Origin: Amycolatopsis regifaucium
GTDB taxonomy: Bacteria; Actinomycetota; Actinomycetes; Mycobacteriales; Pseudonocardiaceae
Assembly (NCBI RefSeq): GCF_001613935.1
Contig: NZ_LQCI01000034.1
Coordinates: 19,886 to 83,885, forward strand
Direction: 5' to 3'
Length of the DNA: 64,000 bases
A program made the position numbers and the translations under genes. The notes under the pieces are model-generated. The model made no database searches. It was not told the origin of the DNA and saw only the letters and a list, made by a program, of their open reading frames with translations. Positions 8,486 to 17,900 of the stretch are shown piece after piece (positions within the stretch are counted from its first letter, which is position 1; each line of letters opens with the position of its first letter).

Positions 8486-9414
8486 CCGCTCTCGAAGCAT
8501 TGACCGTCGGCCGGGTCGGGGTGGACCTCTATCCCGAGCAGAGCGGCGTGCCGCTGGCCGGGGTCAGCACCTTCGCCAAATCGCTCGGCGGCACCGCGAC
8601 CAACGTCGCGGTCGCCGCCGCGCGGCTCGGTCGCTCGACCTCGGTGCTGACGAAGGTCGGCCCCGATGGGTTCGGCGACTACGTACGGCAGGCACTGCGC
8701 GAGTTCGGCGTGTCACCCGACCACGTCGGGACCTCGGCGGGGCTGCAGACACCGGTGGTGTTCTGCGAACTGAACCCGCCCGCGGATCCGCCGCTGCTGT
8801 TCTACCGGTCACCGGTCGCGCCGGACCTGACACTCGACGAAGCCGACGTGCCTTGGGACATCGTGGAAGCGGTGCCGCTGCTGTGGGTCACCGGGACCGG
8901 CGTGTCGGTCGAACCGGCACGCGAGACCCAGCGCGAGATGCTCCGGCGCCGCGGACGGCGGTCGCATACCGTGCTCGACCTCGACTTCCGGCCGATGTTC
9001 TGGGCCGACGCCGAAACCGCGCGCGTGGAGATCGGCTGGATGCTCGACCACGTCACGGTGGCGGTCGGCAACCGCGCCGAGGCGGAGGTCGCCGTCGGAA
9101 CGGCGGATCCCGACGAGGCCGCGTCCCGGATGCTGGCCAGGGGCGTCGAACTGGCGGTGATCAAGAAGGGCGCCGAAGGTGTTCTGGTGGCCACCGCCAA
9201 GGGGCGCTGGACGGTGCCGCCGCAACGGGTCGAGGTCGTGTGCGGGCTCGGCGCCGGTGACGGCTTCGGCGGCGCGCTGATCCACGGCCTGCTGTCCGGC
9301 TGGGATCCGGTGCGCATCGCGACCTACGCCAACGCGGCGGGCGCGCTCGTCGCGTCCCGGCTGGCCTGCGCCGACGCCATGCCCACCGCCGACGAGATCG
9401 AGGAGTTGCTGTGA
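8482..9414 (+). CDS. iolC: PfkB-family kinase, 5-dehydro-2-deoxygluconokinase
   Basis: 310 residues of the ribokinase/PfkB fold. The N-terminal substrate region is GRVGVDLYPEQSGVPLAGV with SLGGTATNVAVAAARLG, the form typical of IolC. The C-terminal anion-hole and catalytic signature is CGLGAGDGFGGALIHGLL. It phosphorylates 2-deoxy-5-keto-gluconate, the fourth-stage intermediate of inositol breakdown. It overlaps the ATPase gene and iolB by four bases each, inside one long operon. Stand-alone IolC is expected at this length; it is not the IolC-IolJ fusion found in some Gram-negative bacteria. Confidence 0.87.
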   Translation: MTALEALTVGRVGVDLYPEQSGVPLAGVSTFAKSLGGTATNVAVAAARLGRSTSVLTKVGPDGFGDYVRQALREFGVSPDHVGTSAGLQTPVVFCELNPPADPPLLFYRSPVAPDLTLDEADVPWDIVEAVPLLWVTGTGVSVEPARETQREMLRRRGRRSHTVLDLDFRPMFWADAETARVEIGWMLDHVTVAVGNRAEAEVAVGTADPDEAASRMLARGVELAVIKKGAEGVLVATAKGRWTVPPQRVEVVCGLGAGDGFGGALIHGLLSGWDPVRIATYANAAGALVASRLACADAMPTADEIEELL

Positions 9415-10301
9415 GCAAGCTGCACCGTCCACACGGGACGCTTTCCGACGAGCGGGACCCGGTCCGGCTCACCCCCGATTCGGCGGGCTGGGCCTACAGC
9501 GGCCTTCGGGTGCTTTCGCTGCGCGCGGGCGAGAAGCGGGCCGTGCGCACGGGCGAGTACGAAGCGTTCGTCCTGCCGCTGTCCGGCGCGTGCACGGTCC
9601 GCGTCGATGGACAGGTCTTCGACCTCGCCGGACGTGACTCGGTGTTCACGCGGGTCACGGATTTCGCCTACGTGCCCCGCGATGCCGAAGTCGAATTGTC
9701 GACGGTGGACGGCATCGAGGTGGCGTTGCCGATGGCTCGCTGCACCCGCCGTCTCGAACCGCGCTACGGCCCGGCCGAGAACGTCCCGGTGGAGTTGCGC
9801 GGGGCCGGGCAGGCGACGAGACAGGTCACCAACTTCGGTGTGCCCGGGGTCTGGGACCACGCGGAGAAGCTGAACGCGTGCGAGCTGATCACCCCCGGCG
9901 GCAACTGGTCGTCCTACCCGCCGCACAAACACGACGAGGCGTCCGGATGCGAGGTCGTCAACGAGGAGATCTACTACTTCCGCATCGCCGGCCGTGACGG
10001 CGTGACCCCTTCACGCGAGGGCTTCGGTCTCCATCGGACGTACACTTCGGACGGTGAGCTGGACGAGGACGTCGCGGTCCGGGACGGTGACGTCTTCCTG
10101 ATCCCGCGCGGTTATCACGGTCCTTGTGTCGCCGCCCCGGGTTATCCGATGTACTACCTGAACGTCCTGGCCGGGCCCGCGGCCGAACGGTCGATGGCCT
10201 TCTGCGACGACCCCGCGCACGGCTGGGTCCGCGAGACCTGGGATGACCAGGAACTCGACCCGCGCTGCCCGGTCACGAGCCACGAAGGACGGGTGTCATG
10301 A
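9411..10301 (+). CDS. iolB: 5-deoxy-glucuronate isomerase
   Basis: 296 residues, a two-cupin protein. Metal-binding positions of the KduI/IolB family are visible in SSYPPHKHDE (residues about 165-175) and later in VFLIPRGYHGPC. It converts 5-deoxy-D-glucuronate to 2-deoxy-5-keto-D-gluconate, the IolC substrate. Translation is coupled to iolC (GTGA overlap) and to iolD downstream (ATGA overlap). Length and motifs agree with IolB throughout; I see no truncation. Confidence 0.9.
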   Translation: MSKLHRPHGTLSDERDPVRLTPDSAGWAYSGLRVLSLRAGEKRAVRTGEYEAFVLPLSGACTVRVDGQVFDLAGRDSVFTRVTDFAYVPRDAEVELSTVDGIEVALPMARCTRRLEPRYGPAENVPVELRGAGQATRQVTNFGVPGVWDHAEKLNACELITPGGNWSSYPPHKHDEASGCEVVNEEIYYFRIAGRDGVTPSREGFGLHRTYTSDGELDEDVAVRDGDVFLIPRGYHGPCVAAPGYPMYYLNVLAGPAAERSMAFCDDPAHGWVRETWDDQELDPRCPVTSHEGRVS

Positions 10302-12136
10302 AACTGACCACCGCACAGGCGCTGGTGCGCTGGCTGCTCGCGCAGCGGTCGGAGGCCATGGACGGCCGGGAGGTCCCGTTGTTCCCCGGCGTGTTCGCGA
10401 TCTTCGGGCACGGCAACGTACTCGGGCTCGGCACCGCGCTGGAGGAACACCGCGAGGAACTGCCGCTGTGGCGTGGCCAGACCGAACAGGGCATGGCGCT
10501 CGCGGCCGTCGGCTACGCCAAGGCGACGCACCGGCGCCAGGTCGGCGTGGTGACGTCGTCGATCGGGCCCGGCGCGCTGAACATGGTCACCGCGGCCGGG
10601 GTCGCGCACGCCAACCGGCTGCCGGTACTGCTGCTTCCCGGCGACACCTTCACCAGCCGCGCACCGGATCCGGTACTGCAGCAGGTGGAGCATTTCGGCG
10701 ATCCGACAGCCACGGTCAACGACGCGTTCCGGGCGGTGAGCCGGTATTTCGATCGGATCACCCGGCCGGAACAGTTGCTTTCGACACTGCCGCAGGTCGC
10801 CAGGGTGCTGACCGATCCGGCGGACGCGGGTCCGGTGACCCTCGCACTGCCCCAGGACGTCCAGGTGGAGACCTACGACTTCCCGGACGCGCTGTTCGAA
10901 CCGGTGACCCATCGCCCGCCGCGTCCCCGGCCCGACCGGCGGACCCTCACCGAGGCGGCGGGCGTGCTGCGCGCGGCCCGGAAACCGTTGCTGGTACTCG
11001 GGGGCGGCGTCCGGTATTCCGGTGCCGGCCGGCGCGCGCTGGCCTTCGCCGAACACCACGGCATTCCGGTCACCGAAACCACGGCAGGGCGCACCCTGGT
11101 CCCCCACGGACATCCACTGCACGCCGGCCCGCTGGGTGTCACCGGCTCGACGTCGGCGAACGTCCTGGCCGCCGAAGCGGATGTCGTCCTGGCCGTCGGC
11201 ACCCGGTTGCAGGACTTCACCACCGCGTCGTGGACGGTGTTCTCCCCCGATGTCCGGTTGATCACCCTGAACGCCGCCCGGTTCGACGCGGTCAAGCACG
11301 GCGCGCTGGCCGTCGTCGGTGACGCCGACGCCGGTCTCTCGGAGCTGTCCGCCCAGTTGGAAAGCTGGCAGGTCGATCCTTTGTGGACAGAACGCGCCAC
11401 GGCGGAACGCGGCCGCTGGGACGCGCATGTCGATTCCCTGCGCGCCGTTTCCGGCGGGGTTCCGACCTATGCGCAGGTCGTCGGCGTGGTCAACGACCTC
11501 TCCGAACCGCACGACTACGTGATGACCGCGTCCGGCGGGCTGCCGGGAGAACTGATCGGCGGCTGGCGGGGCTCGGGGCCGATCAGCATGGACGTCGAGT
11601 ACGGGTTCTCGTGCATGGGCTACGAACTCGCGGGCGCCTGGGGCGCGGCGATGGCGCATACCGGCGGCTTGGTGACCACGATGCTCGGCGACGGCTCGTA
11701 CCTGATGCTGAACTCGGAACTGTTCTCGGCCGCCTTCGCCGGGCATCCGTTCGTTGCGGTGGTCTGCGACAACGACGGCTACGCGGTCATCGCCCGGCTA
11801 CAGGAGGGCCAAGGCGGCAAACCGTACAACAACTTCCTAGCCGACTGCCGCACAGCGCACGCCTCACCGCCGCGAGTCGACTTCGCACGCCATGCGGAAT
11901 CGCTGGGGTGCACGGTGTTCACCGCGTCCTCTTCTGACGATGTGCGGGAGGCCTACGCGAAGGCACGCAAAGCGGCGGTGGCCGAAAACCGGCCGGCGGT
12001 GGTCGTGGTCCGGACCCGGCCGAACTCCTGGACCGAGGCGGGCGCCTGGTGGGAGGTCGGCGTTCCGGAGCATCTTTCCGGCCGAGGAGAGTTCGAGGAG
12101 AGCAAAGCGACGCAGCTCAGGTACTTGAAGGGCTGA
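10298..12136 (+). CDS. iolD: 3D-(3,5/4)-trihydroxycyclohexane-1,2-dione acylhydrolase
   Basis: 612 residues, a thiamine-diphosphate enzyme that opens the inositol-derived ring to 5-deoxy-glucuronate. The N-terminal pyrimidine-binding part carries the conserved Glu in WRGQTEQGMALAAVGYAKA. A middle Rossmann-like domain follows (PLLVLGGGVRYSGAGRRAL). The C-terminal diphosphate-binding part carries MLGDGSYLMLNSE with the closing CDNDGY. Length is normal. It is the last intact gene of the operon iolE-transporter-iolC-iolB-iolD. No iolA (malonate-semialdehyde dehydrogenase) or iolJ gene is present nearby, so the last steps must be encoded elsewhere. Confidence 0.9.
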   Translation: MKLTTAQALVRWLLAQRSEAMDGREVPLFPGVFAIFGHGNVLGLGTALEEHREELPLWRGQTEQGMALAAVGYAKATHRRQVGVVTSSIGPGALNMVTAAGVAHANRLPVLLLPGDTFTSRAPDPVLQQVEHFGDPTATVNDAFRAVSRYFDRITRPEQLLSTLPQVARVLTDPADAGPVTLALPQDVQVETYDFPDALFEPVTHRPPRPRPDRRTLTEAAGVLRAARKPLLVLGGGVRYSGAGRRALAFAEHHGIPVTETTAGRTLVPHGHPLHAGPLGVTGSTSANVLAAEADVVLAVGTRLQDFTTASWTVFSPDVRLITLNAARFDAVKHGALAVVGDADAGLSELSAQLESWQVDPLWTERATAERGRWDAHVDSLRAVSGGVPTYAQVVGVVNDLSEPHDYVMTASGGLPGELIGGWRGSGPISMDVEYGFSCMGYELAGAWGAAMAHTGGLVTTMLGDGSYLMLNSELFSAAFAGHPFVAVVCDNDGYAVIARLQEGQGGKPYNNFLADCRTAHASPPRVDFARHAESLGCTVFTASSSDDVREAYAKARKAAVAENRPAVVVVRTRPNSWTEAGAWWEVGVPEHLSGRGEFEESKATQLRYLKG

Positions 12137-12173
12137 CGAGACGCACCGCCGCACGAATCCCCCCAGCGGGCTG

Positions 12174-12551
12174 GTGCTCTCCTTCGGCCAGGCCAGCACG
12201 ATCCACAGTGGCTCGATGTCGACGATCGGCCGAGCCGGATTCGCCACCATCGCGCCCTCCAACGCGAGCGAGCACGGGGTCATCTCGCTGACGAAGGTCG
12301 CGGCACTCGAGTACGCGGACAAGAACATCCAGGTCAACGCGTTCGCTCCGGGGGCCGTGGACACCCCGATGCTCCGCCGCGCCGCGGAGGCCTTCGGGCT
12401 GACCTGCGAACAGATCGAGCGGGACTACCCGATCAAGCGCATCGTGCGGCCGGAGGAGCTGGCGACCGTGGTGATGTGGCTCAGCTCCCCGGAATCGAGC
12501 GCGGTGACCGGGACCGACGTCGACGCGAGCGGCGGTTACCTGACGGGCTGA
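12174..12551 (+). pseudogene. SDR-family dehydrogenase remnant (C-terminal half only)
   Basis: About 125 codons that match only the second half of a short-chain dehydrogenase: VNAFAPGAVDTPM, the RIVRPEELATVVMWLSSPES stretch and the end GTDVDASGGYLTG. The N-terminal Rossmann half is missing. At the active site the usual YxxxK reads SNASE (before HGVISLTK), so both the catalytic Tyr and Lys are gone. The frame stays open upstream only to about 12138, immediately after iolD. I read it as a decayed gene left at the end of the inositol operon, perhaps once an inositol or inosose dehydrogenase. A GTG at 12174 could still start a short protein, but it would be inactive as an SDR. Confidence 0.75.
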
Positions 12552-12552
12552 C

Positions 12553-13413
12553 TCACTTCACGAAGCTGGCGAAGTAGCCGGCCGCCATGTCCTCGTCGCC
12601 GTGCCCGGCCTCGGACGCGCGGGCGAAGCGGGCCCGGCCTGCCTCGACGGCGTCCATCCGGACACCCGCGCGAGCCGCGGCTTCGAGCACCAGCCGGGAA
12701 TCCTTCTCGGCGTTGTCGACCGAGAAGGCGGTCGTGTAGTCGTTGTCGAGGATAGCGGCGGATTTGGCCTGGAAGTAGCCGCTGTCCATCGGGCCGCCGG
12801 TGACGACGTCGACGAAGTGCTTCGGGTCGACACCGAGGCCTTCGGCCAGCGCGAGTGCCTCGCCGACGCCGTGGGTCAGCGCGATCACCCAGGTGTTCAG
12901 CACCAATTTGAGCCGGCTCGCCGCGCCGGAGCGGCTGTCGTCGCTCACCCACAGCGTGCGCTTGCCGATCGTGTCGAACAGCGGCCGGACGGTCTCGCGC
13001 GCCTCGGGCGCGCCCGCCGCCAGCACGATCAGCTGCCCTTGTTCGGCGGGCTGGCGGGTGCCCTGGACCGGCGCGTCGACGAAGACGAGGCCCTGCTCGT
13101 CGGCGTAGGCGACGAGTTCGTCGACGGCGTCACCGACAGTGCTGAGCTGGACCCAGATCGTGCCGGCGGCGGGGGCGGCCGCGCGGATCGCTTCGAGCAC
13201 CGCCTGGCCGTCGGTGAGGACGGTGATCACGACCCGCGCGCCTTCCACCGCTTCCGCGGCACTCGCGACCGCCTGGACTCCGTCCCCGGTCAGGGCTTCG
13301 GCCTTGGCCGGGGTGCGGTTCCAAGCGCGGACCGCGAAGCCTGCCTTACTCAGGTTGCGGGCCACCGCGGCACCGATGATGCCGGTGCCGAGCACCGCGA
13401 CGGATTCCGTCAT
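12553..13413 (-). CDS. NAD(P)-dependent oxidoreductase of the 3-hydroxyisobutyrate dehydrogenase family
   Basis: 286 residues. The N-terminal Rossmann domain has GTGIIGAAVARNLSKAG; the substrate region DAPVQGTRQPAEQG corresponds to the DAPVSGG motif of the family; the catalytic lysine lies in SRLKLVLNTW. The all-helical C-terminal domain is complete. The substrate is not evident: family members act on 3-hydroxyisobutyrate, tartronate semialdehyde and imines. It is convergent with the SDR remnant (one base apart). A TetR-type gene lies 95 bases upstream on the same strand and may regulate it. Confidence 0.8.
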   Translation of the reverse strand: MTESVAVLGTGIIGAAVARNLSKAGFAVRAWNRTPAKAEALTGDGVQAVASAAEAVEGARVVITVLTDGQAVLEAIRAAAPAAGTIWVQLSTVGDAVDELVAYADEQGLVFVDAPVQGTRQPAEQGQLIVLAAGAPEARETVRPLFDTIGKRTLWVSDDSRSGAASRLKLVLNTWVIALTHGVGEALALAEGLGVDPKHFVDVVTGGPMDSGYFQAKSAAILDNDYTTAFSVDNAEKDSRLVLEAAARAGVRMDAVEAGRARFARASEAGHGDEDMAAGYFASFVK

Positions 13414-13508
13414 GACTGGCCTTCACTCCTTGTGGAACGCTCGTTAAAGAACACGCGTGCGAAAGACCACGCGTGGGCTGGGGGGAATTCGCTACGAAAC
13501 CTGGAACA

Positions 13509-14087
13509 TCACAACGCCTGAACGGTGGTTTCGACGACCTGGGTGAGCACCTGCCGGTCCGCGGTCTTGCCCAGCACCCGCAGGCCGTACATCGCGGCGA
13601 GGGTGAACCGCGCCAAGGCCCGAGGATCCCGGCTCGCGCCGATCTCGCCCTCCTGCCGCGCGGCGACGTACTCGACGTGGAAGGCGTCCTCCACCCGCTG
13701 GAAGTTGTGGCGGACCCGGGCGGTGACCTCCTCGTCGGTCCCGCCGAGTTCCAGGGCGGCGTTGACGGCGAGACAGCCACGATGCCCGGCTGAGGAGTTC
13801 GTCTCGTCCTCGACCACGTCCATCAAAACGCGTCTGATCCGCGCCCGGATGGTGCCCGGCGCGGCCAGCATCTCCTCGACCCGGGTGGCGGACGTCTCCT
13901 CGTAGCGGCGCAGCGCCTCGCTGAACAGCTGTTGCTTACCCGAGAAGGAGTGATACAGGCTGCCGCGGCCCAGACCGGTGCCGTCCACCAGGTCCTGGGC
14001 CGACGTGGCCGCGTACCCCTTGCGCCAAAACGTGTCGACGGCCGCGTCGAGTACTTCGGTGGGATCGAATCCCTTCGGCCGTGGCAT
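13509..14087 (-). CDS. TetR-family transcriptional regulator
   Basis: 192 residues. The N-terminal HTH is LDAAVDTFWRKGYAATSAQD and GLGRGSLYHSFSGKQQLF (about residues 13-55), typical of the TetR family, followed by a ligand-binding helical domain with CLAVNAALELG. The start was placed at the ATG at 14087, giving MPRPKGFDP, a common opening of this subgroup; the frame is open further upstream but into the neighbouring gene. It reads in the same direction as the following oxidoreductase, its probable target, which is inference. Confidence 0.85.
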   Translation of the reverse strand: MPRPKGFDPTEVLDAAVDTFWRKGYAATSAQDLVDGTGLGRGSLYHSFSGKQQLFSEALRRYEETSATRVEEMLAAPGTIRARIRRVLMDVVEDETNSSAGHRGCLAVNAALELGGTDEEVTARVRHNFQRVEDAFHVEYVAARQEGEIGASRDPRALARFTLAAMYGLRVLGKTADRQVLTQVVETTVQAL

Positions 14088-14164
14088 GAGCCCAGCATCG
14101 CACGTTCTGTAACGCTCGGTCAAATATTGTGCCGGTCCGCTTGTAACGGGACGAGAGGCGCCGG

Positions 14165-14911
14165 TCAGTGCTCCGCCAGCAGGGAGCCGAAGCCGCGCAC
14201 GCGGTCGGTGATGCCGTTCTGGCGCAGGGCGTGCCAGTACAGGGCGACGTTGTTCGAGACCACCGGTTTGCCGAGCCAGAACTCGGCGGCCGCGGCGAGG
14301 CGCGCCATGGCGACGTTGGTGCCGACCTGGACGATCGCTTCGACGTCGGCGCCGTCGATCTCCTTGACCGCGTCCCGGAGGCCGGTTTCGGAGACGTGGG
14401 AGATCTGGAGCGGGCTTGGCGCGCCGAGCCCCTGGACGCCCAGCAGGTCGTAGCCGCTGCCGGTGAAGAAGCGGCTCACCGGGTCGTCGCCGACCGGCGG
14501 GTACGGCGTGATGACCGCGATCCGCCGGGCTTCGAGGACCGCGAGTGCCGCGTCGAGCGCGTCCGGGCTCATCGTCACCGGGCGCCCGCCCGCGGCCTCC
14601 CGCATCGAGCCGAGGACACGGGCGTGCGATTCCGTTCCCTCCCAATAGCTTTCCGGGGAGACACCGATGATCACGCAGCCTGGATCACAACTGACGACAC
14701 CCCGGATCGCCGGATGCGTCGATTCCCGGATGCCGTGCATGACGTGCTCGAATCCGGGCTGGTCGACCATGGAGTCGTCGTCGATGATCATCCGGCCGGT
14801 GTGGTTGGTGACGCCGTCGGGGCGCATCGCGTCCAGTTCCGGCTGGGCCGAGGTGTTGGTGGACGGAACGACGACGCCGACCTTGAGGCGGGGACCGAGG
14901 GAGTCGGGCAC
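14165..14911 (-). CDS. Maleate cis-trans isomerase/arylmalonate decarboxylase-like protein (Asp/Glu racemase superfamily)
   Basis: 248 residues. It opens GVVVPSTNTSAQPELDAM, the typical start of maleate isomerase relatives. In the first half Cys75 and Cys79 lie in VSCDPGCVIIG, matching the first catalytic cysteine region. In the second half the site where maleate isomerases have their second cysteine reads VQVGTNVAMARL, with no cysteine, so a standard two-cysteine isomerase or racemase mechanism looks unlikely. The gene starts only 16 bases after the NRPS stop on the same strand and is probably co-transcribed with it. Actual reaction unknown. Confidence 0.75.
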   Translation of the reverse strand: MPDSLGPRLKVGVVVPSTNTSAQPELDAMRPDGVTNHTGRMIIDDDSMVDQPGFEHVMHGIRESTHPAIRGVVSCDPGCVIIGVSPESYWEGTESHARVLGSMREAAGGRPVTMSPDALDAALAVLEARRIAVITPYPPVGDDPVSRFFTGSGYDLLGVQGLGAPSPLQISHVSETGLRDAVKEIDGADVEAIVQVGTNVAMARLAAAAEFWLGKPVVSNNVALYWHALRQNGITDRVRGFGSLLAEH

Positions 14912-14927
14912 GGCGGTTCTCCTTCGT

Positions 14928-17900
14928 CTAAGCGGATTTCCTGACCCGGGCGCGGATCGCCGACACCAGTTCGCCGACCCCGTCCTCCTTGAGGACGCTG
15001 TAGTGGTCGCCTTGGAGCGTGATCACCTCCGGTGGCGTGGCCGAGTACCCGGAGCTGTTCTCGACGAACGAGTAGTCGTCGCCGTCGGCCTTGAAGAGGG
15101 TCACTGGAGCCGCGATCCGCCGCCGCGCCAGTTCGCGGAAGGTGTAGTCGAACTCGTAGGTCTCCTCGACGATACGGATGATCCGCCGGATCAGCCGCTC
15201 GTCAAGGGCGGGCAGCAGGTTCGCCACGAAGGCCACGAAACCTTCTTCGTCGCGGACGGTTTCCCGGCAGGCCCGCGGCTCCGGTCCGGAGATCGAGCCG
15301 AGGAAGACCGACAACAGGATCGTCAGGTAGGCCGGATTCGGATAGCTCGCCATCCGTTCGCCGCCGTCCCCGACCTCGGGGTTGCCGGGACAGATCAGCA
15401 GCAGGTCGTCCACCCGCTGCCCCTGCTGCTCCAGCTGCCACGCCGTTTCGAAGGCGACCCGCGCGCCGAACGAGTAACCCCACAGTGTGTAGGGGCCTTC
15501 CGGCTGGACACGCCGGATCTCGGCGACGTCGGCCTCCGCCATCTCCGCGACGGTCGCGTAGGGCGTCTCGCCCTCGTTGACGCCGTGTGCTTGCACGCCA
15601 TAAAACGACCGCCCGAGGCCGTTTCGCGCGGCGAGCGGCCGCAGGTTCATCGGGTAGCCGCCGAGTCCGGGCCAGCAGAACACCGGGCTGCCGCCGCCGG
15701 TCGCCAGCGGAACCAGCCGCGACGACGGCTCGGCGGAATCCTCACCGATGCGGGCGGCGAGATCGGCCAGCTTCGGGCATTCGAAGACGACCTGCAGCGG
15801 CAACCGGGTGCCGTACTCGCGATTGATCCGGTTCACCAGCGAGACCGCGGTCAGTGAGTTGCCGCCGACGGCGAAGAAGTCGTCCCGCACCGAAACGTCG
15901 TCGTACTTCAGCGCCTCGCCCCACACCTCGGCCAGCCATCGCTCGTGGGCCGTCGAGGGTGCGACATACGGCGTGTCGCCGCTCGCGGAACGCACGGCGT
16001 CGCTCTCCGCCAGCATCCTGGCGTCGACCTTTCCGTTGGCGGTCAACGGCAACTCGTCCAGCACCAGCACCCGGTTGGGGATCATGTAGTCCGGCAAGGT
16101 GTGGGCCAGCTCGTCGCGGATGATCTCCGCCGGCCCCTTCATGTGCACCGCGTCTTCGCGCATACCCTCGTCGCGTATCTGCGCCTGGCTCACCTTGCCG
16201 CCGACGAAGAAGTACGAAGGCCCGGGCGCGATCCCTTGTCCGGCGAGGATGTCGTCGATCCGCCGGGCGGCGGGCAACGGGTTCCCGCTCTTCGAGCTGT
16301 AGCCCGAGGACATCAGGCCCAGCGCCGAACCGTTGCGCTGCAAGTGATGCAGTTTCTTGCCGAGGCCGAGGTATACGAGCCGTTCGTCGGCCGCGCGGCT
16401 GACGGCGGTGATACCGAAGGCCGCGCGCTCGTACACCTGCTGGTTGATCGCGATCACGTGCTTGCGCTCGATCAGCTTGCCGGAGAGCCGCTCGAAATCC
16501 CCGTCCCGCCACCGATAGGTACCGGCGGGCAGCCCTTCGACCCGGCCCGGATGGGCCTGGACGAACAGTTCGGTGTCGTCCCGCCGCGGCGTGCCGTCGT
16601 TGGCGTGCCAGGAGAACGTGCCGAGATAGTGGTCGTCGTCGGCGGCACCGACGCGGCCGGCCACCCCGCTGTCGGACGCCGCCGGGCTGATCGTGAGGCC
16701 GTACCCGGGCAGGATCTCCTCGAAGACACCGACCATGTGGCCGGCCTCGAATTCGAGGACCTCCCGGATGTTGTTCCGGTAGACCGGTTCGATGGCTCCG
16801 GTACGGCCGAGGAAGTGCACCGAGTGCCCGATGGTCGCACTCTCGGCGAGCAAGATCAGCGTGTGGTCGATCGGGTGGTAGTAGTAGATCCCGGCGCCGA
16901 GCCCCTCGAGACCACTGGTCTCCAGGTACAACTGCGTCGCGTACAGCGCGCCCGGCGAGGCGTAGGAGTACTTGGGCAGCAGACGCTCGTCGCTGGTGAA
17001 TCTGCCGAACCACCGCAGCAGCTCCCCCAGTTCGGCGAACGAGAGCTCGCCGGGTTCGCGGGAGTACGTGCTGACCGGGCCCGGCGTCAGGAGCGCGGCG
17101 AGGTCGTCGCGGGTGACCGCCCCGCCTTCGTAGTACCGGTAGGTCTTGCGGGCGAACACCTCCCGCCGCTGACGGCCGGTCTCCTGCTTGCCCGGCAACA
17201 CGGTGACCGGGCGATCCCCCGTGTCACGTACCCCCGGATTCGACAGCTGTGCCTTGACCTGGAGTTTGCTGGCCTTGGACTGATGATGCCCGCCGTGGTC
17301 GCCCTGATCCATCAGCGCGGCCTCCCGCGGATTCAGTTCCACGCAGGCGACGAGTGCCTTCGAGCCGGTCCGCGCGTCGTCGATCACCACCGCCGCGGCC
17401 CGGCGCACCCAGGTGTGTTCCTCGATCGCCACGGTGATCTCGTCCAGTTCGACGCGGTGGCCACGCAGTTTGACCTGGTTGTCGGCGCGGCCGACGAACT
17501 GGATGGTGCCGTCCGGGTTCCAGTAGGCGAGGTCGCCGGTGCGGTAGAGCCGCTCGGTCGCCGCGATGGGATTCGGCACGAACCGCTCGCGCGTCTGCTC
17601 CGGCCGGTTCAGATACCCGCGGGCCAGCTGGATCCCGCCGATGTACAGCTCACCTGTTTCCCCGATGTCGACCGGCGCGAGATCGCTGTCGAGCACGAAG
17701 CACTGGGTGTTGTCGACCGGCACACCGATCGAGATCGTCCCGGCGCCTTCGTCGATCGTGTCCGGGTCGACGAGGTGCGCGGTCGCGTTGATCGTGCATT
17801 CGGTCGGCCCGTAGAGGTTGACCAACCGCGCCGACGGCAGCTCACGGGCGAGTTCCCTGGCCAGCTGACGCGAGAGCGCTTCGCCGCCGGAGAACACCTT

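Noticed and set aside
12174..12551. A functional short SDR
   Set aside because: It lacks the Rossmann half and the catalytic Tyr and Lys.
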